From NCBI GenBank assembly GCA_019359435.1, contig JAHHHI010000080.1:21588-85587 (forward strand): 64,000 nt of DNA, in the 5' to 3' direction. Shown here piece by piece: positions 16,817-26,367 of this stretch. The translations under genes were made by a program, and so were the position numbers. The DNA is from Kaiparowitsia implicata GSE-PSE-MK54-09C (GTDB taxonomy: Bacteria; Cyanobacteriota; Cyanobacteriia; Elainellales; Elainellaceae). Below the pieces are notes generated by a model. It made no database searches, had not been told where the DNA came from, and saw only the letters and a list, made by a program, of their open reading frames with translations. How positions within the stretch are numbered: position 1 is the first letter of the stretch; every line of letters begins with the position of its first letter.

Positions 16817-18070
16817 TTGCTTAATGTGACTGATCCAAGGCGATTTACGAGTCTACGGAACCATCCATTCCCCATCCTGCTGTATCTGGAATGGGTGCTG
16901 GTGGGAGCGGCGCTGTTGTTTGAGCTGCTGCCGCTGCCATTTCCGCGGATGCGATCGACTGTTTCAGTCATACGGCTGCTGAGCATTATGGGGTTTGGGC
17001 TGATGGGGCTGCGCCTGCCCTTACCCACTCAGCGACGCAGGTCTGCGGTGCTCTATACAATGCTCGAGTTCGCGCTGGTGCTGCTGGCAACGCCTGCGGG
17101 CAATCGGCGCGTGCTCATGTTTCCCTTTTTGTATGTGGTATTGGTGGTTCGCAGTTGCCTAATTTTTAGAATGTCGGGGCGTCTGGTGGTGACTGTGGCA
17201 TCGTTTTTTACATTTTTAGGGTTGGTGAATGTCCGGCTGATTCAGATTGAGCTACAGATGCCGGAAGGAGTGGGCGATCGCTTCAAGTCGCTGCTATTTG
17301 GGCTGGCCTTTAACTCAACATTACTGTTTGGGCTGGCGCTGCTGTTTGTGCTGCTGCTGGTGAATGCTCTGATGTCCGAGCGTGAGAGCCGCGAGAAGCT
17401 AGCCGCCGCTAATGAACAATTGCGCGATTATGCTCTGCGCGTTGAAACCCTGGCTATGGAGCAAGAGCGCAGCCGTATTGCCCGTGACATTCACGACTCG
17501 CTGGGGCATGCCTTAACCGCGCTTAACTTACAGCTTGAGGGGGCGCTGCGGCTGTGGCAAACCAACACATCCCAAGCGCTTGAGTTTTTGAAGCAAGCAA
17601 AACGGCTGGGATCGATGGCGCTGCAAGAGGTGCGGGAGTCGGTTTCGGCCATGCGGACTGATCCCTGGCAAGGCCGTATGCTAGATGAGGCGATCGCCCT
17701 TTTGTTAAGCGACTTTCAGCAGCTGACCCACATCCACCCTACCTGCGACATTCAGCTGCACCAAACGCTTTCTAGCGATGTGAACACCAGCCTCTATCGC
17801 ATTGTGCAAGAGGCGCTGACGAATATCGCCAAACATGCCAACGCCACCCAGGTCACCGTGGGATTGCACGCCACCGAAACCACGCTATATCTAACCATTC
17901 AAGACAACGGCAGCGGGTTTGAGGTGACTCAGAATCAGAGCGGGTTCGGCTTGCAAAGTATGCGAGAACGGACGCTAGCGTTGGGAGGACGGTTCGATAT
18001 CCTTAGCCGGAGCGGGGAGGGGTGCCGCCTCAGCATCACCCTTCCCGTTTCGCCTTTAGAACCCTCCTAG
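16817..18070 (+). CDS. NarL-type membrane sensor histidine kinase (HisKA_3)
   Basis: About 417 residues. Six hydrophobic segments fill residues 15-200, followed by a short coiled coil (ESREKLAAANEQLRDYALRVE) and a HisKA_3 dimerisation domain with phospho-acceptor His in RIARDIHDSLGHALTALN (near residue 225). The HATPase domain has N-box ALTNIAKHANATQV, G1 DNGSGF and G2 GFGLQSMRER. This is the LiaS/DesK/NarX type, which pairs with LuxR-type response regulators such as the one at 18570. The membrane sensor part lacks a recognised ligand domain. The start is doubtful: TTG 16817 or GTG 16826, neither with a clear ribosome-binding site. Confidence 0.85.
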   Translation: MLNVTDPRRFTSLRNHPFPILLYLEWVLVGAALLFELLPLPFPRMRSTVSVIRLLSIMGFGLMGLRLPLPTQRRRSAVLYTMLEFALVLLATPAGNRRVLMFPFLYVVLVVRSCLIFRMSGRLVVTVASFFTFLGLVNVRLIQIELQMPEGVGDRFKSLLFGLAFNSTLLFGLALLFVLLLVNALMSERESREKLAAANEQLRDYALRVETLAMEQERSRIARDIHDSLGHALTALNLQLEGALRLWQTNTSQALEFLKQAKRLGSMALQEVRESVSAMRTDPWQGRMLDEAIALLLSDFQQLTHIHPTCDIQLHQTLSSDVNTSLYRIVQEALTNIAKHANATQVTVGLHATETTLYLTIQDNGSGFEVTQNQSGFGLQSMRERTLALGGRFDILSRSGEGCRLSITLPVSPLEPS

Positions 18071-18191
18071 GCGTGTCATCAATTCCGACCAAACGCTTTT
18101 GCTATGAGCGTTGCCACGCCCGGCCCAAAAACCAGGCTAGGGGCTGTGACCGTTGATTTCTGGGACATCAGAGGCTAATTGATGACAGCCC
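18071..18191 (+). repeat. Family 3 element between sensor kinase and response regulator
   Basis: Starts GCGTGTCATCAATTCCGACC and ends CTAATTGATGACAGCCC, so the tips are inverted repeats (TGTCATCAATT / AATTGATGACA). It is flanked by CTAG on the left and TTAG on the right, a YTAG target. Similar to 25632-25760 and 38592-38714. No coding capacity. Confidence 0.75.
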
Positions 18192-18569
18192 TTAGGGCTG
18201 CGAATCCTATGTTTTTTTGAACAAGAGGATGGAGTGACTCCTCCTCCTAAACCGAAGCAGTGGCGGCAGTGTCAGAAGCCAACGTGGTCACAGTCCTTAG
18301 AAAAAGCAAGATAAGCTAGGGCTGTACTGGGCTAATTGGGCGATCGCCCGCATCCAAATCAATGAGGGCTGTCGTATAGGCATGGGTTCTATGCATTCGC
18401 CCTACTCGCGCCCACTGCCGTGCCTCACTGCATCAGCCTGATGAACCTGCAATCAACCGTTGAATGAATTGATCCAGCAGACCAGCCCGCAGCAGACCGC
18501 TCGGTTAACGACTCAATGCTCCTCACTCAATCACTCATTTACTCAATATAGACAGGCAAACCGTATCCC
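18192..18569. other. Intergenic region between kinase and regulator genes
   Basis: About 380 bp after the family 3 element, with one HIP1 octamer. No gene or further repeat was recognised. It probably holds the promoter of the response regulator, since the distance makes simple read-through translation coupling unlikely. Confidence 0.4.
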
Positions 18570-19253
18570 ATGATCCGTGTGCTAATTGTGGACAACCAGC
18601 AGTTGATTCGGCAGGGATTGCGAACACTGCTGGAACTAGAACCTGACATTCAGATTGTTGGCGAAGCAGAACATGGGCAGGCGGCGATCGCCCAAATGGA
18701 TATACTTCAGGCCGAGTCTCAAGAGCCCGATGTGGTTCTTATGGATATCCGCATGCCCATTATGGATGGAGTCGCTGCCACCCAAGCCATCTGCCAGCGG
18801 CATATTGCAGCTGAGGTGCGGCGGTTTCCTCATACAAAGGTGCTCGTGCTAACCACGTTTGACGACCAGAGCTATGTGGTGGCAGCGTTGCAACAGGGCG
18901 CTGCGGGCTACCTGCTCAAAGACACGCCCACTGAAGAACTGGCGGCAGCCATTCGCGCCGCACACAAAGGCTATACCCAACTCAGCCCTGGCATTCTGCC
19001 TAAACTCACGGCTGGGCTAACAGCCCCTGCAGCCATCACCCAACCCCCACCAGAACTGCTGGAACTCACCCGCCGAGAGCGCGAAGTGCTGATGATGATT
19101 GCCCAGGGCGCAAATAACCGAGAAATTGCTCAAGCCCTTTACATCTCAGAAGGCACAGTCAAAAACCACGTGACCAACATTCTTAGCCGACTTAGTCTGC
19201 GCGATCGCACCCAAGCCGCCCTCTTTGCTAACACCCACCTACATCATCTATAA
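18570..19253 (+). CDS. NarL/FixJ-family response regulator
   Basis: A 227-residue regulator. The receiver domain (1-130) has the phospho-acceptor Asp in DVVLMDIRMPIMDGVAATQ (near residue 58), the Thr of LVLTTFDD and the Lys of GYLLKDTPTEEL. The C-terminal LuxR-type helix-turn-helix is LTRREREVLMMIAQGANNREIAQALYISEGTVKNHVTNIL. It is the natural partner of the HisKA_3 kinase encoded just upstream. Target genes cannot be inferred. ATG 18570 fits the conserved start MIRVLIVDNQ. Confidence 0.93.
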   Translation: MIRVLIVDNQQLIRQGLRTLLELEPDIQIVGEAEHGQAAIAQMDILQAESQEPDVVLMDIRMPIMDGVAATQAICQRHIAAEVRRFPHTKVLVLTTFDDQSYVVAALQQGAAGYLLKDTPTEELAAAIRAAHKGYTQLSPGILPKLTAGLTAPAAITQPPPELLELTRREREVLMMIAQGANNREIAQALYISEGTVKNHVTNILSRLSLRDRTQAALFANTHLHHL

Positions 19254-19336
19254 CCACACTCCAGCACCCAGTTTCTCCCCCGATCCGTTCTGTTGAAATC
19301 GTTGATTTAGTTGGGGCAAACTCAAATAATGGAATG

Positions 19337-19395
19337 GGTTTTGGACGGGTTTGGAGCCGCGGTGCCCCAAACCCGTCCTAACCCGAACGAAGGTT
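19337..19395 (-). repeat. Family 1 remnant
   Basis: GACGGGTTTGG and its partner CCCAAACCCGTC form a stem around a GCGGTGCC core, followed by TAACCCGAACGAAGGTT, a worn family 1 terminus. The other terminus is not recognisable. It lies 85 bp after the response regulator gene. Confidence 0.5.
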
Positions 19396-19536
19396 GAACC
19401 TGCACTTCAAGCGCTGTACCCTCTCGTCCTTAAGACAGAATTTCGCTTCATGTCTCACTGTTGACAGATGAGTCATGCGTCTAGTGCTCCTTAAGCTATA
19501 GGGCATAACCGATCGCCGAATTCTTTGAGGGTTTCC

Positions 19537-21063
19537 ATGGTATACACCGATAAGCCGTCCTCCTTTTGGATTGAATCTACGCCAAAAGGGCAATTTCCGC
19601 CGTTTCTGCCCGAATCGCTTCCTGACCTGCGGGTAGACGTCGCGATTGTGGGAGGGGGGATTGCGGGCATTACCGCAGCAATGCGGTTGAAGCAGGCAGG
19701 CAAGACTGTGGCCGTGGTTGAGGCCGATCAGATTGGCACAGGCGTCACAGGTCACACGACTGCCAAAGTGACCTCGCAACATCACTTGATCTATGCATCA
19801 CTGGTTAAAGACCTGGGGGAGGAAAAGGCAAAACTGTATGCTGAATCAAACCAAGCGGCGATCGCCCAAGTCTTTCAATGGGTGCAGACGCAAAATATCG
19901 ACTGCGACTTTAGTCGGCGCACTGCCTATGTGTTTGCAGAACAGCCTGAGCAACTGACCAAAGTAAAGGACGAAGTTGAAGCCGCTCAAACAGTGGGACT
20001 GCCGGCCTCCTTTACGACCGATTTATCGCTTCCGTTTCCTGTGCTGGGCGCCGTAGCCTTTGAAGGGCAAGCGCAGTTCCATCCCCGCAAGTACCTATTG
20101 CATCTGGCAAAAATGATTGCCGATGAGGGCAGCTACGTCTTTGAGCAGACGCGCGTGACCAGCGTAGATGAGGGCACCCCCTGCAAAATTGTGACGGAGC
20201 GCGGCAACCTCTATGCCCAGGATGTGCTGATCACGACCAATTTACCTATCCTTGACCAGGGACTGTATTTTGCTAAGGCCTACCCGCGCCGCTCTTACAT
20301 TGTGGCTGCTGAAATCAGCCCTGAGCAGGCTCCAGACGGCATGTATATTGGCACGGGCGACAGCTACCGCTCCTTGCGCACCACGCCCGAGGGCGATCGC
20401 CTTCTGCTGCTGATTGGGGGCGAGGGGCACAAAGTTGGTGCTGTCACCAACACAGCCGAGCGGTTTGCCAATCTCGAAGCCTATGGGCGTGAGCGCTTTG
20501 GCATCACCGACTATGCCTACCGCTGGTCAAGTCAGGATGTGAAATCGTTTGACAATGTGCCGTATATCGGCAAACTTACCCCAGCCAATACTCACATTTT
20601 TGTGGCGACAGGCTTTGGCCTGTGGGGCATGAGCAATGGCACCCTAGCGGGAATGCTGTTATCAGATCTGGTGCAAGGCAAAGACAACCCCTGGGCAGAC
20701 CTTTACGACTCGCTACGGGCAACACCGTTCCTCACTTCCACATCGCTTCAAGAAAATCTGGATGTGGGTAAGCGCTGGGTGGGCGATCGCCTCAAAGGAC
20801 TCACTGACAACTCCATCAATGATGTGGTCACAGGCGAAGGCAAGCTGCTCACCATCGAAGGCAAAAAAGTAGCCGCCTATCGAGACGACGAAGGCCAAGT
20901 TCATGCCGTATCAGCTACCTGCACCCACCTAGGCTGCATCGTCAACTGGAACAACGCCGAGAAGAGCTGGGATTGCCCCTGTCACGGTGCTCGCTTCGAC
21001 TGCCAAGGCAAGATTCTGCATGGCCCTGCTGTCACACCTTTAGAGCAAATTAAAACATCGTAA
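19537..21063 (+). CDS. FAD-dependent oxidoreductase with C-terminal Rieske domain
   Basis: About 508 residues. The DAO-type flavin domain starts with the dinucleotide motif VDVAIVGGGIAGITAAMRLK and the ATG-like box GHTTAKVTSQH; its C-terminal half has FVATGFGLWGMSNG. The last ~100 residues form a Rieske domain with both cluster boxes, CTHLGC and CPCHGARFD, giving the Cys-His/Cys-His [2Fe-2S] ligands. Such fusions are widespread but their substrate is unknown. ATG 19537 follows GAGG (19527-19530) at proper spacing. No transmembrane segment. The neighbouring dinB is convergent. Confidence 0.9.
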   Translation: MVYTDKPSSFWIESTPKGQFPPFLPESLPDLRVDVAIVGGGIAGITAAMRLKQAGKTVAVVEADQIGTGVTGHTTAKVTSQHHLIYASLVKDLGEEKAKLYAESNQAAIAQVFQWVQTQNIDCDFSRRTAYVFAEQPEQLTKVKDEVEAAQTVGLPASFTTDLSLPFPVLGAVAFEGQAQFHPRKYLLHLAKMIADEGSYVFEQTRVTSVDEGTPCKIVTERGNLYAQDVLITTNLPILDQGLYFAKAYPRRSYIVAAEISPEQAPDGMYIGTGDSYRSLRTTPEGDRLLLLIGGEGHKVGAVTNTAERFANLEAYGRERFGITDYAYRWSSQDVKSFDNVPYIGKLTPANTHIFVATGFGLWGMSNGTLAGMLLSDLVQGKDNPWADLYDSLRATPFLTSTSLQENLDVGKRWVGDRLKGLTDNSINDVVTGEGKLLTIEGKKVAAYRDDEGQVHAVSATCTHLGCIVNWNNAEKSWDCPCHGARFDCQGKILHGPAVTPLEQIKTS

Positions 21064-21139
21064 CTCTTGCAAGACGTTAGGAGTTGCTGAATTGGCCTGA
21101 ATCCGACCACAGTTTAGAGCAACGCCTGGATCATAGCAA

Positions 21140-21224
21140 TTACATAATGGACGATTTTGGGGAGGCTAAGCCTCCCCAAAATCGTCCAAGATTCCAGAAC
21201 GCCGCATGAAGTGCATAAGTCCTG
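21140..21224 (+). repeat. Family 2 palindromic element
   Basis: A perfect 19-bp stem, GGACGATTTTGGGGAGGCT (21149-21167) with its complement (21169-21187), then AAGATTCCAGAACGCCGCAT and the end GCATAAGTCCTG. The left tip (TTACATAATGG) is slightly worn. It lies between the convergent Rieske oxidoreductase and dinB genes, 12 bp from a family 1 element. Confidence 0.75.
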
Positions 21225-21236
21225 CAGATGTAAAAC

Positions 21237-21284
21237 AACGTCAGTTCGAGTTAAGAGGGTTTGAGCTTATCCCGAACTCGGGTT
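21237..21284 (+). repeat. Family 1 element, 48-bp minimal form, at the dinB stop codon
   Basis: The two termini joined as in 1566-1613, one mismatch in 48. Flanked by a perfect 5-bp direct repeat AAAAC (21232-21236 and 21285-21289). Its last two bases are part of the TAA stop codon of dinB (read on the minus strand at 21285-21283). Confidence 0.85.
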
Positions 21285-22434
21285 AAAACAGGGTCAATTG
21301 TTGATAAATGGGGTGGCTTGCGCGATCTGAGGGGGTGGAGGGGGCTGAAATAGTTAGATTGGCGATCGCCAGTCCCAATAGTCGAACGGGTTTCTGGGGT
21401 CGCAGTGGGGTATCGCCAACGGAATCGAGCAGGGTGTCGAGCAGGGCTGTGGCCAAGGGCAAAATTTGGGCCGTTGTGGCGATCGCCTCCGGGAGGGTGC
21501 GGCTGCGGGTCACCTGCTGATAGTCGGCATATTTCACTTTGAGAGTAAGGGTGCGACCTGAGGTATCCTTATCGGCCATCCGCTGTTGAAGTTCTGTGGC
21601 GATCTGTTCGAGCGCTTGGTGCATGGCAGGGCGATCGCACACATCATCGGCAAAGCTAGTTTCTACCCCAATGGACTTGCGCATGCGGTTGGGTTCAACC
21701 AGGCGATCGTCGATAGCGCGGGCGATGCGGTAATAGTGCCGCCCCACTTTACCAAAGGCCGCGACCAGATCGACCTCTGCCCATTCCTTTAGGTCTGCCC
21801 CTGTTTGAATGCCCAAGCGATGCATTTTGGCGGCAGTCACTTCTCCTACACCGTGGAATTTTTCAATTGGCAGATTTGCTACAAAGGCTTCTGCCGCTTC
21901 TGGGCGAATCAGGTACAACCCATCGGGCTTATCCATGCCCGAGGCAATTTTGGCAAGGAACTTGTTGATAGACACGCCTGCCGACGCGGTGAGCTGAGTT
22001 TCGGCCAGGATGTCGGCCTTGATGGCGTGGGCGATCGCCGTTGCTGAGCGTCTAGATTGCAGCTCTACAAAAGAATCTTGAGACGGGTCATCCCCGGCTT
22101 GCTCCGTTACATCCAGATACGCCTCATCCAGCGCCAGCGGCTCGACCAAATCGGTATAGCGATAAAAAATGTCGCGAATTTGCTGCGACACCGCGCCATA
22201 GACCTCAAACCGAGGCTGCACAAAAATCAGATGGGGACACTTCTGCACCGCCGTGCGCGAGGGCATCGCAGAATGCACCCCAAACTGCCGCGCTTCGTAG
22301 CTGGCCGCCGCTACTGCCCCGCGCTTATCCGGGCTGCCGCCCACCGCCACTGGCTTACCGCGACACTCTGGGCGATCGCGCTGTTCCACAGAGGCATAAA
22401 ACGCATCCATATCAACATGGATAATTTTCCGCAT
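21283..22434 (-). CDS. dinB: DNA polymerase IV (Y-family, translesion)
   Basis: A 383-residue Y-family polymerase. It begins MRKIIHVDMDAFYASVEQRD with the first metal-binding Asp. The steric-gate/palm region follows: SYEARQFGVHSAMPS, DEAYLDVTE (catalytic Asp-Glu) and ASAGVSINKFLAKIAS. A helix-hairpin-helix block is FHGVGEVTAAKMHRLGI. The C-terminus ends QQLTLF, a sliding-clamp binding motif. Acts in error-prone bypass of DNA lesions. No LexA-type operator was identified. The stop codon is completed by the family 1 element at 21237-21284, exactly after the clamp motif. Confidence 0.95.
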   Translation of the reverse strand: MRKIIHVDMDAFYASVEQRDRPECRGKPVAVGGSPDKRGAVAAASYEARQFGVHSAMPSRTAVQKCPHLIFVQPRFEVYGAVSQQIRDIFYRYTDLVEPLALDEAYLDVTEQAGDDPSQDSFVELQSRRSATAIAHAIKADILAETQLTASAGVSINKFLAKIASGMDKPDGLYLIRPEAAEAFVANLPIEKFHGVGEVTAAKMHRLGIQTGADLKEWAEVDLVAAFGKVGRHYYRIARAIDDRLVEPNRMRKSIGVETSFADDVCDRPAMHQALEQIATELQQRMADKDTSGRTLTLKVKYADYQQVTRSRTLPEAIATTAQILPLATALLDTLLDSVGDTPLRPQKPVRLLGLAIANLTISAPSTPSDRASHPIYQQLTLF

Positions 22435-23181
22435 ACGGTCTGAGCCATGACCCGTTAATTTTTAGTTAATAGTACTGTGATAAAAATCAATCCAAAGGCG
22501 TAACAAACTGCACTAGCATTCAAACCGGATTCGTTTTAGAGTAACGGCAATAGACCAGCAATCATCATTGTTATCCAAAACTACGTTAGTGCAAAGACGA
22601 GAAATTAAGCTCTAGAGGTAAATCATTGAAAATTCTCGATGCTTAGATTTAGATTGTATTCGTCAATGATTAGACGACGTTGAAACAGAGTTTAGGCAAT
22701 CCTTCATAGCACAAGCTTCTAGATGCCTTTCAATGTTAGACCTGTATCAACAAGGATCATTCTCAATCCCTTGAATTGCAGATTGTTTTTAATGCTTATG
22801 CTATTGGCATCCCTATGACTGAGTAGTCTTAATGCAGAATCAACACACAATCAACCAGTGGGAAAGCCTGATAATGGCATTGCCATTGCCTTCCATTCTA
22901 ATCCTGTTGCTATTTCCCCTTGTTGAAGTTGTGGTTGAAATCATGCCCAGCCTCATGCCGAATCATTGATATTTATTGATGATAACCCGTTGAGATTTGC
23001 TGAAGTTCTACAGGATGCAATGATGAATCTCAAATTCACCACTCGACTTGTACCGCTCAACTTAAACGATGTCGCTCGGCATTAATTTACCCTGACGGGT
23101 GAATTAATTTTTTGCTCATCATTTTTTCATTTTCCTCTCTCTCTTAGCCTTCTTTCTGCATATTTTTAGTATTGAGAGTCT
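22435..23181. other. Long AT-rich intergenic region upstream of phosphoketolase
   Basis: About 750 bp between divergent dinB and the phosphoketolase gene, visibly richer in A and T than the flanks and lacking HIP1 octamers. No open frame with recognisable protein was found. The 100 bp nearest the gene hold a hairpin described separately. It may carry distal regulatory sites. Confidence 0.45.
23081..23114 (+). terminator. Terminator-like hairpin in the phosphoketolase leader
   Basis: ATTAATTTACCC / GGGTGAATTAAT with a 4-nt loop (one G-T pair), followed directly by a T run (TTTTTTGC). It lies about 70 bp before ATG 23182. It can serve as an intrinsic terminator for transcripts entering from upstream, or as an attenuator in the phosphoketolase mRNA leader. 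Confidence 0.55.
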
Positions 23182-25596
23182 ATGACCATGGTAGCAACTC
23201 CAGAAAAGCCCACGATCACCTCAAAGCCTCTAAATGACGACGAACTCTATAAAATGGATGCCTACTGGCGTGCCTGCAATTATCTAGCCGTCGGCATGAT
23301 TTATCTGCGAGATAACCCCCTCCTGCGGAATCAGCTTCAGGCTAAGCATGTGAAGCCGCGTCTACTGGGGCATTGGGGATCAAGTCCTGGGCTTAGCTTC
23401 ATCTATGTTCACCTCAATCGCATCATCAAAAAATATCAGCAGCAAATGGTGTACGTAGCAGGACCAGGGCACGGTGCACCCGGAGTGCTGGGGCCAGTCT
23501 ATTTAGAAGGCACTTATTCGGAGGTCTATCCCGATAAAAGCGAAGACGCTGACGGGATGCTCCGCTTCTTTAAACAGTTCTCGTTTCCCGGTGGCATTGG
23601 CAGCCATTGCACCCCAGAAACGCCGGGATCAATTCATGAGGGCGGGGAGCTGGGCTACAGTCTGTCTCACGCTTATGGCATTGCCTTTGACAATCCTGAT
23701 GTTATTGTGGCGGCGGTGGTGGGCGATGGCGAAGCCGAAACGGGGCCACTGGCAACGTCGTGGCACGCCAACAAGTTTCTCAACCCCATTCACGATGGTG
23801 CGGTGCTGCCGATTCTGCATCTGAATGGCTACAAGATTGCCAACCCTACTATCCTGGCGCGCATTAGCCATGAAGAGCTAGAAAGCCTGTTTCGAGGCTA
23901 TGGCTATAAGCCGTACTTCGTCGAAGGTTCTGAGCCAGACTATATGCACCAGGCAATGGCAGCAACGCTGGATACGGCGATCGCCGAAATTAAAGAAATT
24001 CAGGAAGAATGCCGGAGTTCAGGACAAGCCCGACGCCCCCGCTGGCCCATGATTGTGCTGCGATCGCCCAAGGGCTGGACAGGGCCAAAAGACGTCGATG
24101 GGCGCAAGACCGAAGACTTTTGGCGATCGCACCAAGTGCCCCTTTCCGGCATTCACGACAACCCCGAGCACCTGCAACTGCTCGAAGACTGGATGCGCAG
24201 CTACCGCCCAGACGAGCTGTTTGACGACAACGGCAGCCTCAAGCCCGAGCTCAAAGCCCTTGCCCCCAAAGGCCACCTGCGCATGGGTGCAACCCCCATC
24301 GCCAACGGCGGCTTGCTGCGGCGAGAACTGCGAATGCCCGACTTTAAGCACTACGCCGTTGAAATTCCCAAGCCAGGCTCCATAGAAGCTGGCAATACCC
24401 TGCCGCTAGGCAATTTTTTGCGCGATGTCATGCGCTTTAACCTGCATAACTTCCGCATGTTTGGCCCTGATGAAACCGCATCGAACCGCCTACAGGCCGT
24501 CTACGAAGTTTCTAAAAAAACCTGGATGGCAGACATGCTGCCAGAAGATTTAGACGGCACCGAGCTATCGATGGACGGGCGCGTGATGGAGATGCTGAGC
24601 GAGCACACGCTGCTGGGCTGGATGGAAGGCTATCTGCTCTCGGGCCGCCACGGCTTCTTCCACACCTACGAAGCCTTTGCCCATGTGATTGACTCAATGT
24701 TTAACCAGCATGCCAAGTGGCTCGACATCTGCAAGCATGAAGTGCCCTGGCGCGCCCCTGTGTCATCGTGGAATGTGCTGCTCTCGTCAACCGTGTGGCG
24801 GCAAGATCACAACGGCTTCTCCCACCAAGATCCCGGTTTTGTGGATGTGGTGTTGAACAAGAACCCTGACGTTGTGCGCGTCTACTTCCCACCCGATGCC
24901 AACTGCCTGCTGTCAGTCGCCGATCACTGTCTGCGCAGCACCAACTACACCAATGTCATCGTGGCAGACAAACAAAAGCACCTGCAATACCTCAGCATGG
25001 AGGAGGCGGTCAAGCACTGCACCAAGGGCATTGGCATTTGGGACTGGGCCTCTAACGACGACTGTGGCGTCGAGCCCGATGAGCCCGATGTGGTGATGGC
25101 CTGCTGTGGCGATATTCCTACCAAGGAAGCTCTAGCCGCTACCGCCATGCTGCGAGAAGAATTCCCCTTCCTTAAGGTGCGGTTTATCAACGTGGTGGAT
25201 TTGCTCACACTGCTGCCCGATACAGAGCATCCCCACGGCCTCTCAAACCGAGAGTTTGATACGCTGTTTACCCCCGACAAACCGGTGATCTTCAACTTCC
25301 ACGGCTATCCTTACCTGATTCATAAGCTGGCCTACCGCCGCACCAATCAGGAGCGCATCCACGTGCGGGGGTACAAAGAAAAAGGCAATATCAATACGCC
25401 GCTAGAATTGGCGATCAACAACGAGATCGACCGCTTTAGCCTGGTGATCGACGTGATTGATCGGGTGGCTAAGCTGGGGTCGGCGGGGGCGCATGTGCGC
25501 GAACGCATGAAGAACGCTCTCATTGACAACTGCAACTTTGCCCACGAATACGGCATGGATCGCGACGAAATCGTTCACTGGACTTGGCCCTACTAG
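23182..25596 (+). CDS. Phosphoketolase (Xfp family)
   Basis: An 804-residue thiamine diphosphate enzyme that splits xylulose-5-phosphate (and often fructose-6-phosphate) with phosphate to acetyl phosphate plus glyceraldehyde-3-phosphate (or erythrose-4-phosphate). Family landmarks are [20 protein letters not shown] near the N-terminus, [20 protein letters not shown], the ThDP motif [30 protein letters not shown] and HQDPGF in the pyrimidine domain. Full length for the family. In cyanobacteria it provides a carbon-saving route to acetyl-CoA and works in dark or mixotrophic metabolism. It is followed on the same strand by an ACT protein and D-lactate dehydrogenase. Confidence 0.97.
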   Translation: MTMVATPEKPTITSKPLNDDELYKMDAYWRACNYLAVGMIYLRDNPLLRNQLQAKHVKPRLLGHWGSSPGLSFIYVHLNRIIKKYQQQMVYVAGPGHGAPGVLGPVYLEGTYSEVYPDKSEDADGMLRFFKQFSFPGGIGSHCTPETPGSIHEGGELGYSLSHAYGIAFDNPDVIVAAVVGDGEAETGPLATSWHANKFLNPIHDGAVLPILHLNGYKIANPTILARISHEELESLFRGYGYKPYFVEGSEPDYMHQAMAATLDTAIAEIKEIQEECRSSGQARRPRWPMIVLRSPKGWTGPKDVDGRKTEDFWRSHQVPLSGIHDNPEHLQLLEDWMRSYRPDELFDDNGSLKPELKALAPKGHLRMGATPIANGGLLRRELRMPDFKHYAVEIPKPGSIEAGNTLPLGNFLRDVMRFNLHNFRMFGPDETASNRLQAVYEVSKKTWMADMLPEDLDGTELSMDGRVMEMLSEHTLLGWMEGYLLSGRHGFFHTYEAFAHVIDSMFNQHAKWLDICKHEVPWRAPVSSWNVLLSSTVWRQDHNGFSHQDPGFVDVVLNKNPDVVRVYFPPDANCLLSVADHCLRSTNYTNVIVADKQKHLQYLSMEEAVKHCTKGIGIWDWASNDDCGVEPDEPDVVMACCGDIPTKEALAATAMLREEFPFLKVRFINVVDLLTLLPDTEHPHGLSNREFDTLFTPDKPVIFNFHGYPYLIHKLAYRRTNQERIHVRGYKEKGNINTPLELAINNEIDRFSLVIDVIDRVAKLGSAGAHVRERMKNALIDNCNFAHEYGMDRDEIVHWTWPY

Positions 25597-25631
25597 GGGA
25601 TTCCAATGGGGTGTATGGGGGCATAACCTAG

Positions 25632-25760
25632 GGCGTGTCATCAATTCCAACCAAACGCCTGATGCTATGAGCGTTGCGACGCCCGACCCACAAACTAGGC
25701 TAGGGGCTGGGACTGGGACTGTTGATTTCTGGGATATCAGAGGCTAATTAATGACAGCCC
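25632..25760 (+). repeat. Family 3 element downstream of phosphoketolase
   Basis: Starts GGCGTGTCATCAATTCCAAC and ends TTAATGACAGCCC. Flanked on both sides by CTAG (25628-25631, 25761-25764), an exact 4-bp direct repeat. Closely related to 18071-18191 over its length. It separates the phosphoketolase gene from the ACT gene. Confidence 0.8.
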
Positions 25761-25847
25761 CTAGCCCCCATGCAACACCTCACAGGGTCTGTTGCTATGA
25801 ATAGAAGCGAGTCTGTGACGGTCTCTTCTCGACAGTTGGATTGCGCC

Positions 25848-26252
25848 ATGACGGGTGAAACGAATCTCACTACTCTGCTGCGGTCTATGCGGCCTGTTCT
25901 CCAACCGGGAGACGCTGTGTTTTGTACCGTGGCAACTCTAGATTCGTCACGTCTTGCGCTCGACCCTGTTGGGCTGTTTAGAGAAGCCGAAGGCTGGACG
26001 CTGATTCTCGACCCGGTTCAGGCAGAGGCCGCGCGGTTGCCCTATGATGCCATCTTTCGCCAAATTACGCTGTCCGTTCATTCCAGTCTGGAGGCGGTAG
26101 GGTTCTTGGCGGCTGTGACTCACCATTTGGCTGCCCATGGAATTAGCGTCAATCCTGTGTCTGCGTACTACCATGACCACTTGTTTGTTCCTGCTGATTG
26201 CGCTCATAGGGTGATGAATCTATTGCAGGATCTTTCTCGGTGTTCTCAGTAA
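25848..26252 (+). CDS. ACT-domain protein (DUF2241 type)
   Basis: About 134 residues from ATG 25848 (MTGETNLTTLLRSMRPVLQPGD), which matches the usual start of this family. Upstream ATGs (25797 and earlier) would add a poorly conserved extension reaching toward the family 3 element. Two ACT-like subdomains are visible: VFCTVATLD ... GWTLILDP and ITLSVHSSLEAVGFLAAVTHHLAAHGISVNPVSAYYHDHLFVP. ACT domains bind amino acids or other small effectors. A role in regulating the adjacent fermentative genes is possible but unproven. Confidence 0.75.
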   Translation: MTGETNLTTLLRSMRPVLQPGDAVFCTVATLDSSRLALDPVGLFREAEGWTLILDPVQAEAARLPYDAIFRQITLSVHSSLEAVGFLAAVTHHLAAHGISVNPVSAYYHDHLFVPADCAHRVMNLLQDLSRCSQ

Positions 26253-26367
26253 TCGGCGTTTTCAGTAACTAGATGCGGGCAGGGAAACTGCGGCGCTGTG
26301 AGACGATTGCCGCAGTCATTCGGAATGTTGTTGAGTGAGTTGTTGAGTGAATGGATGGAGCGATCGC

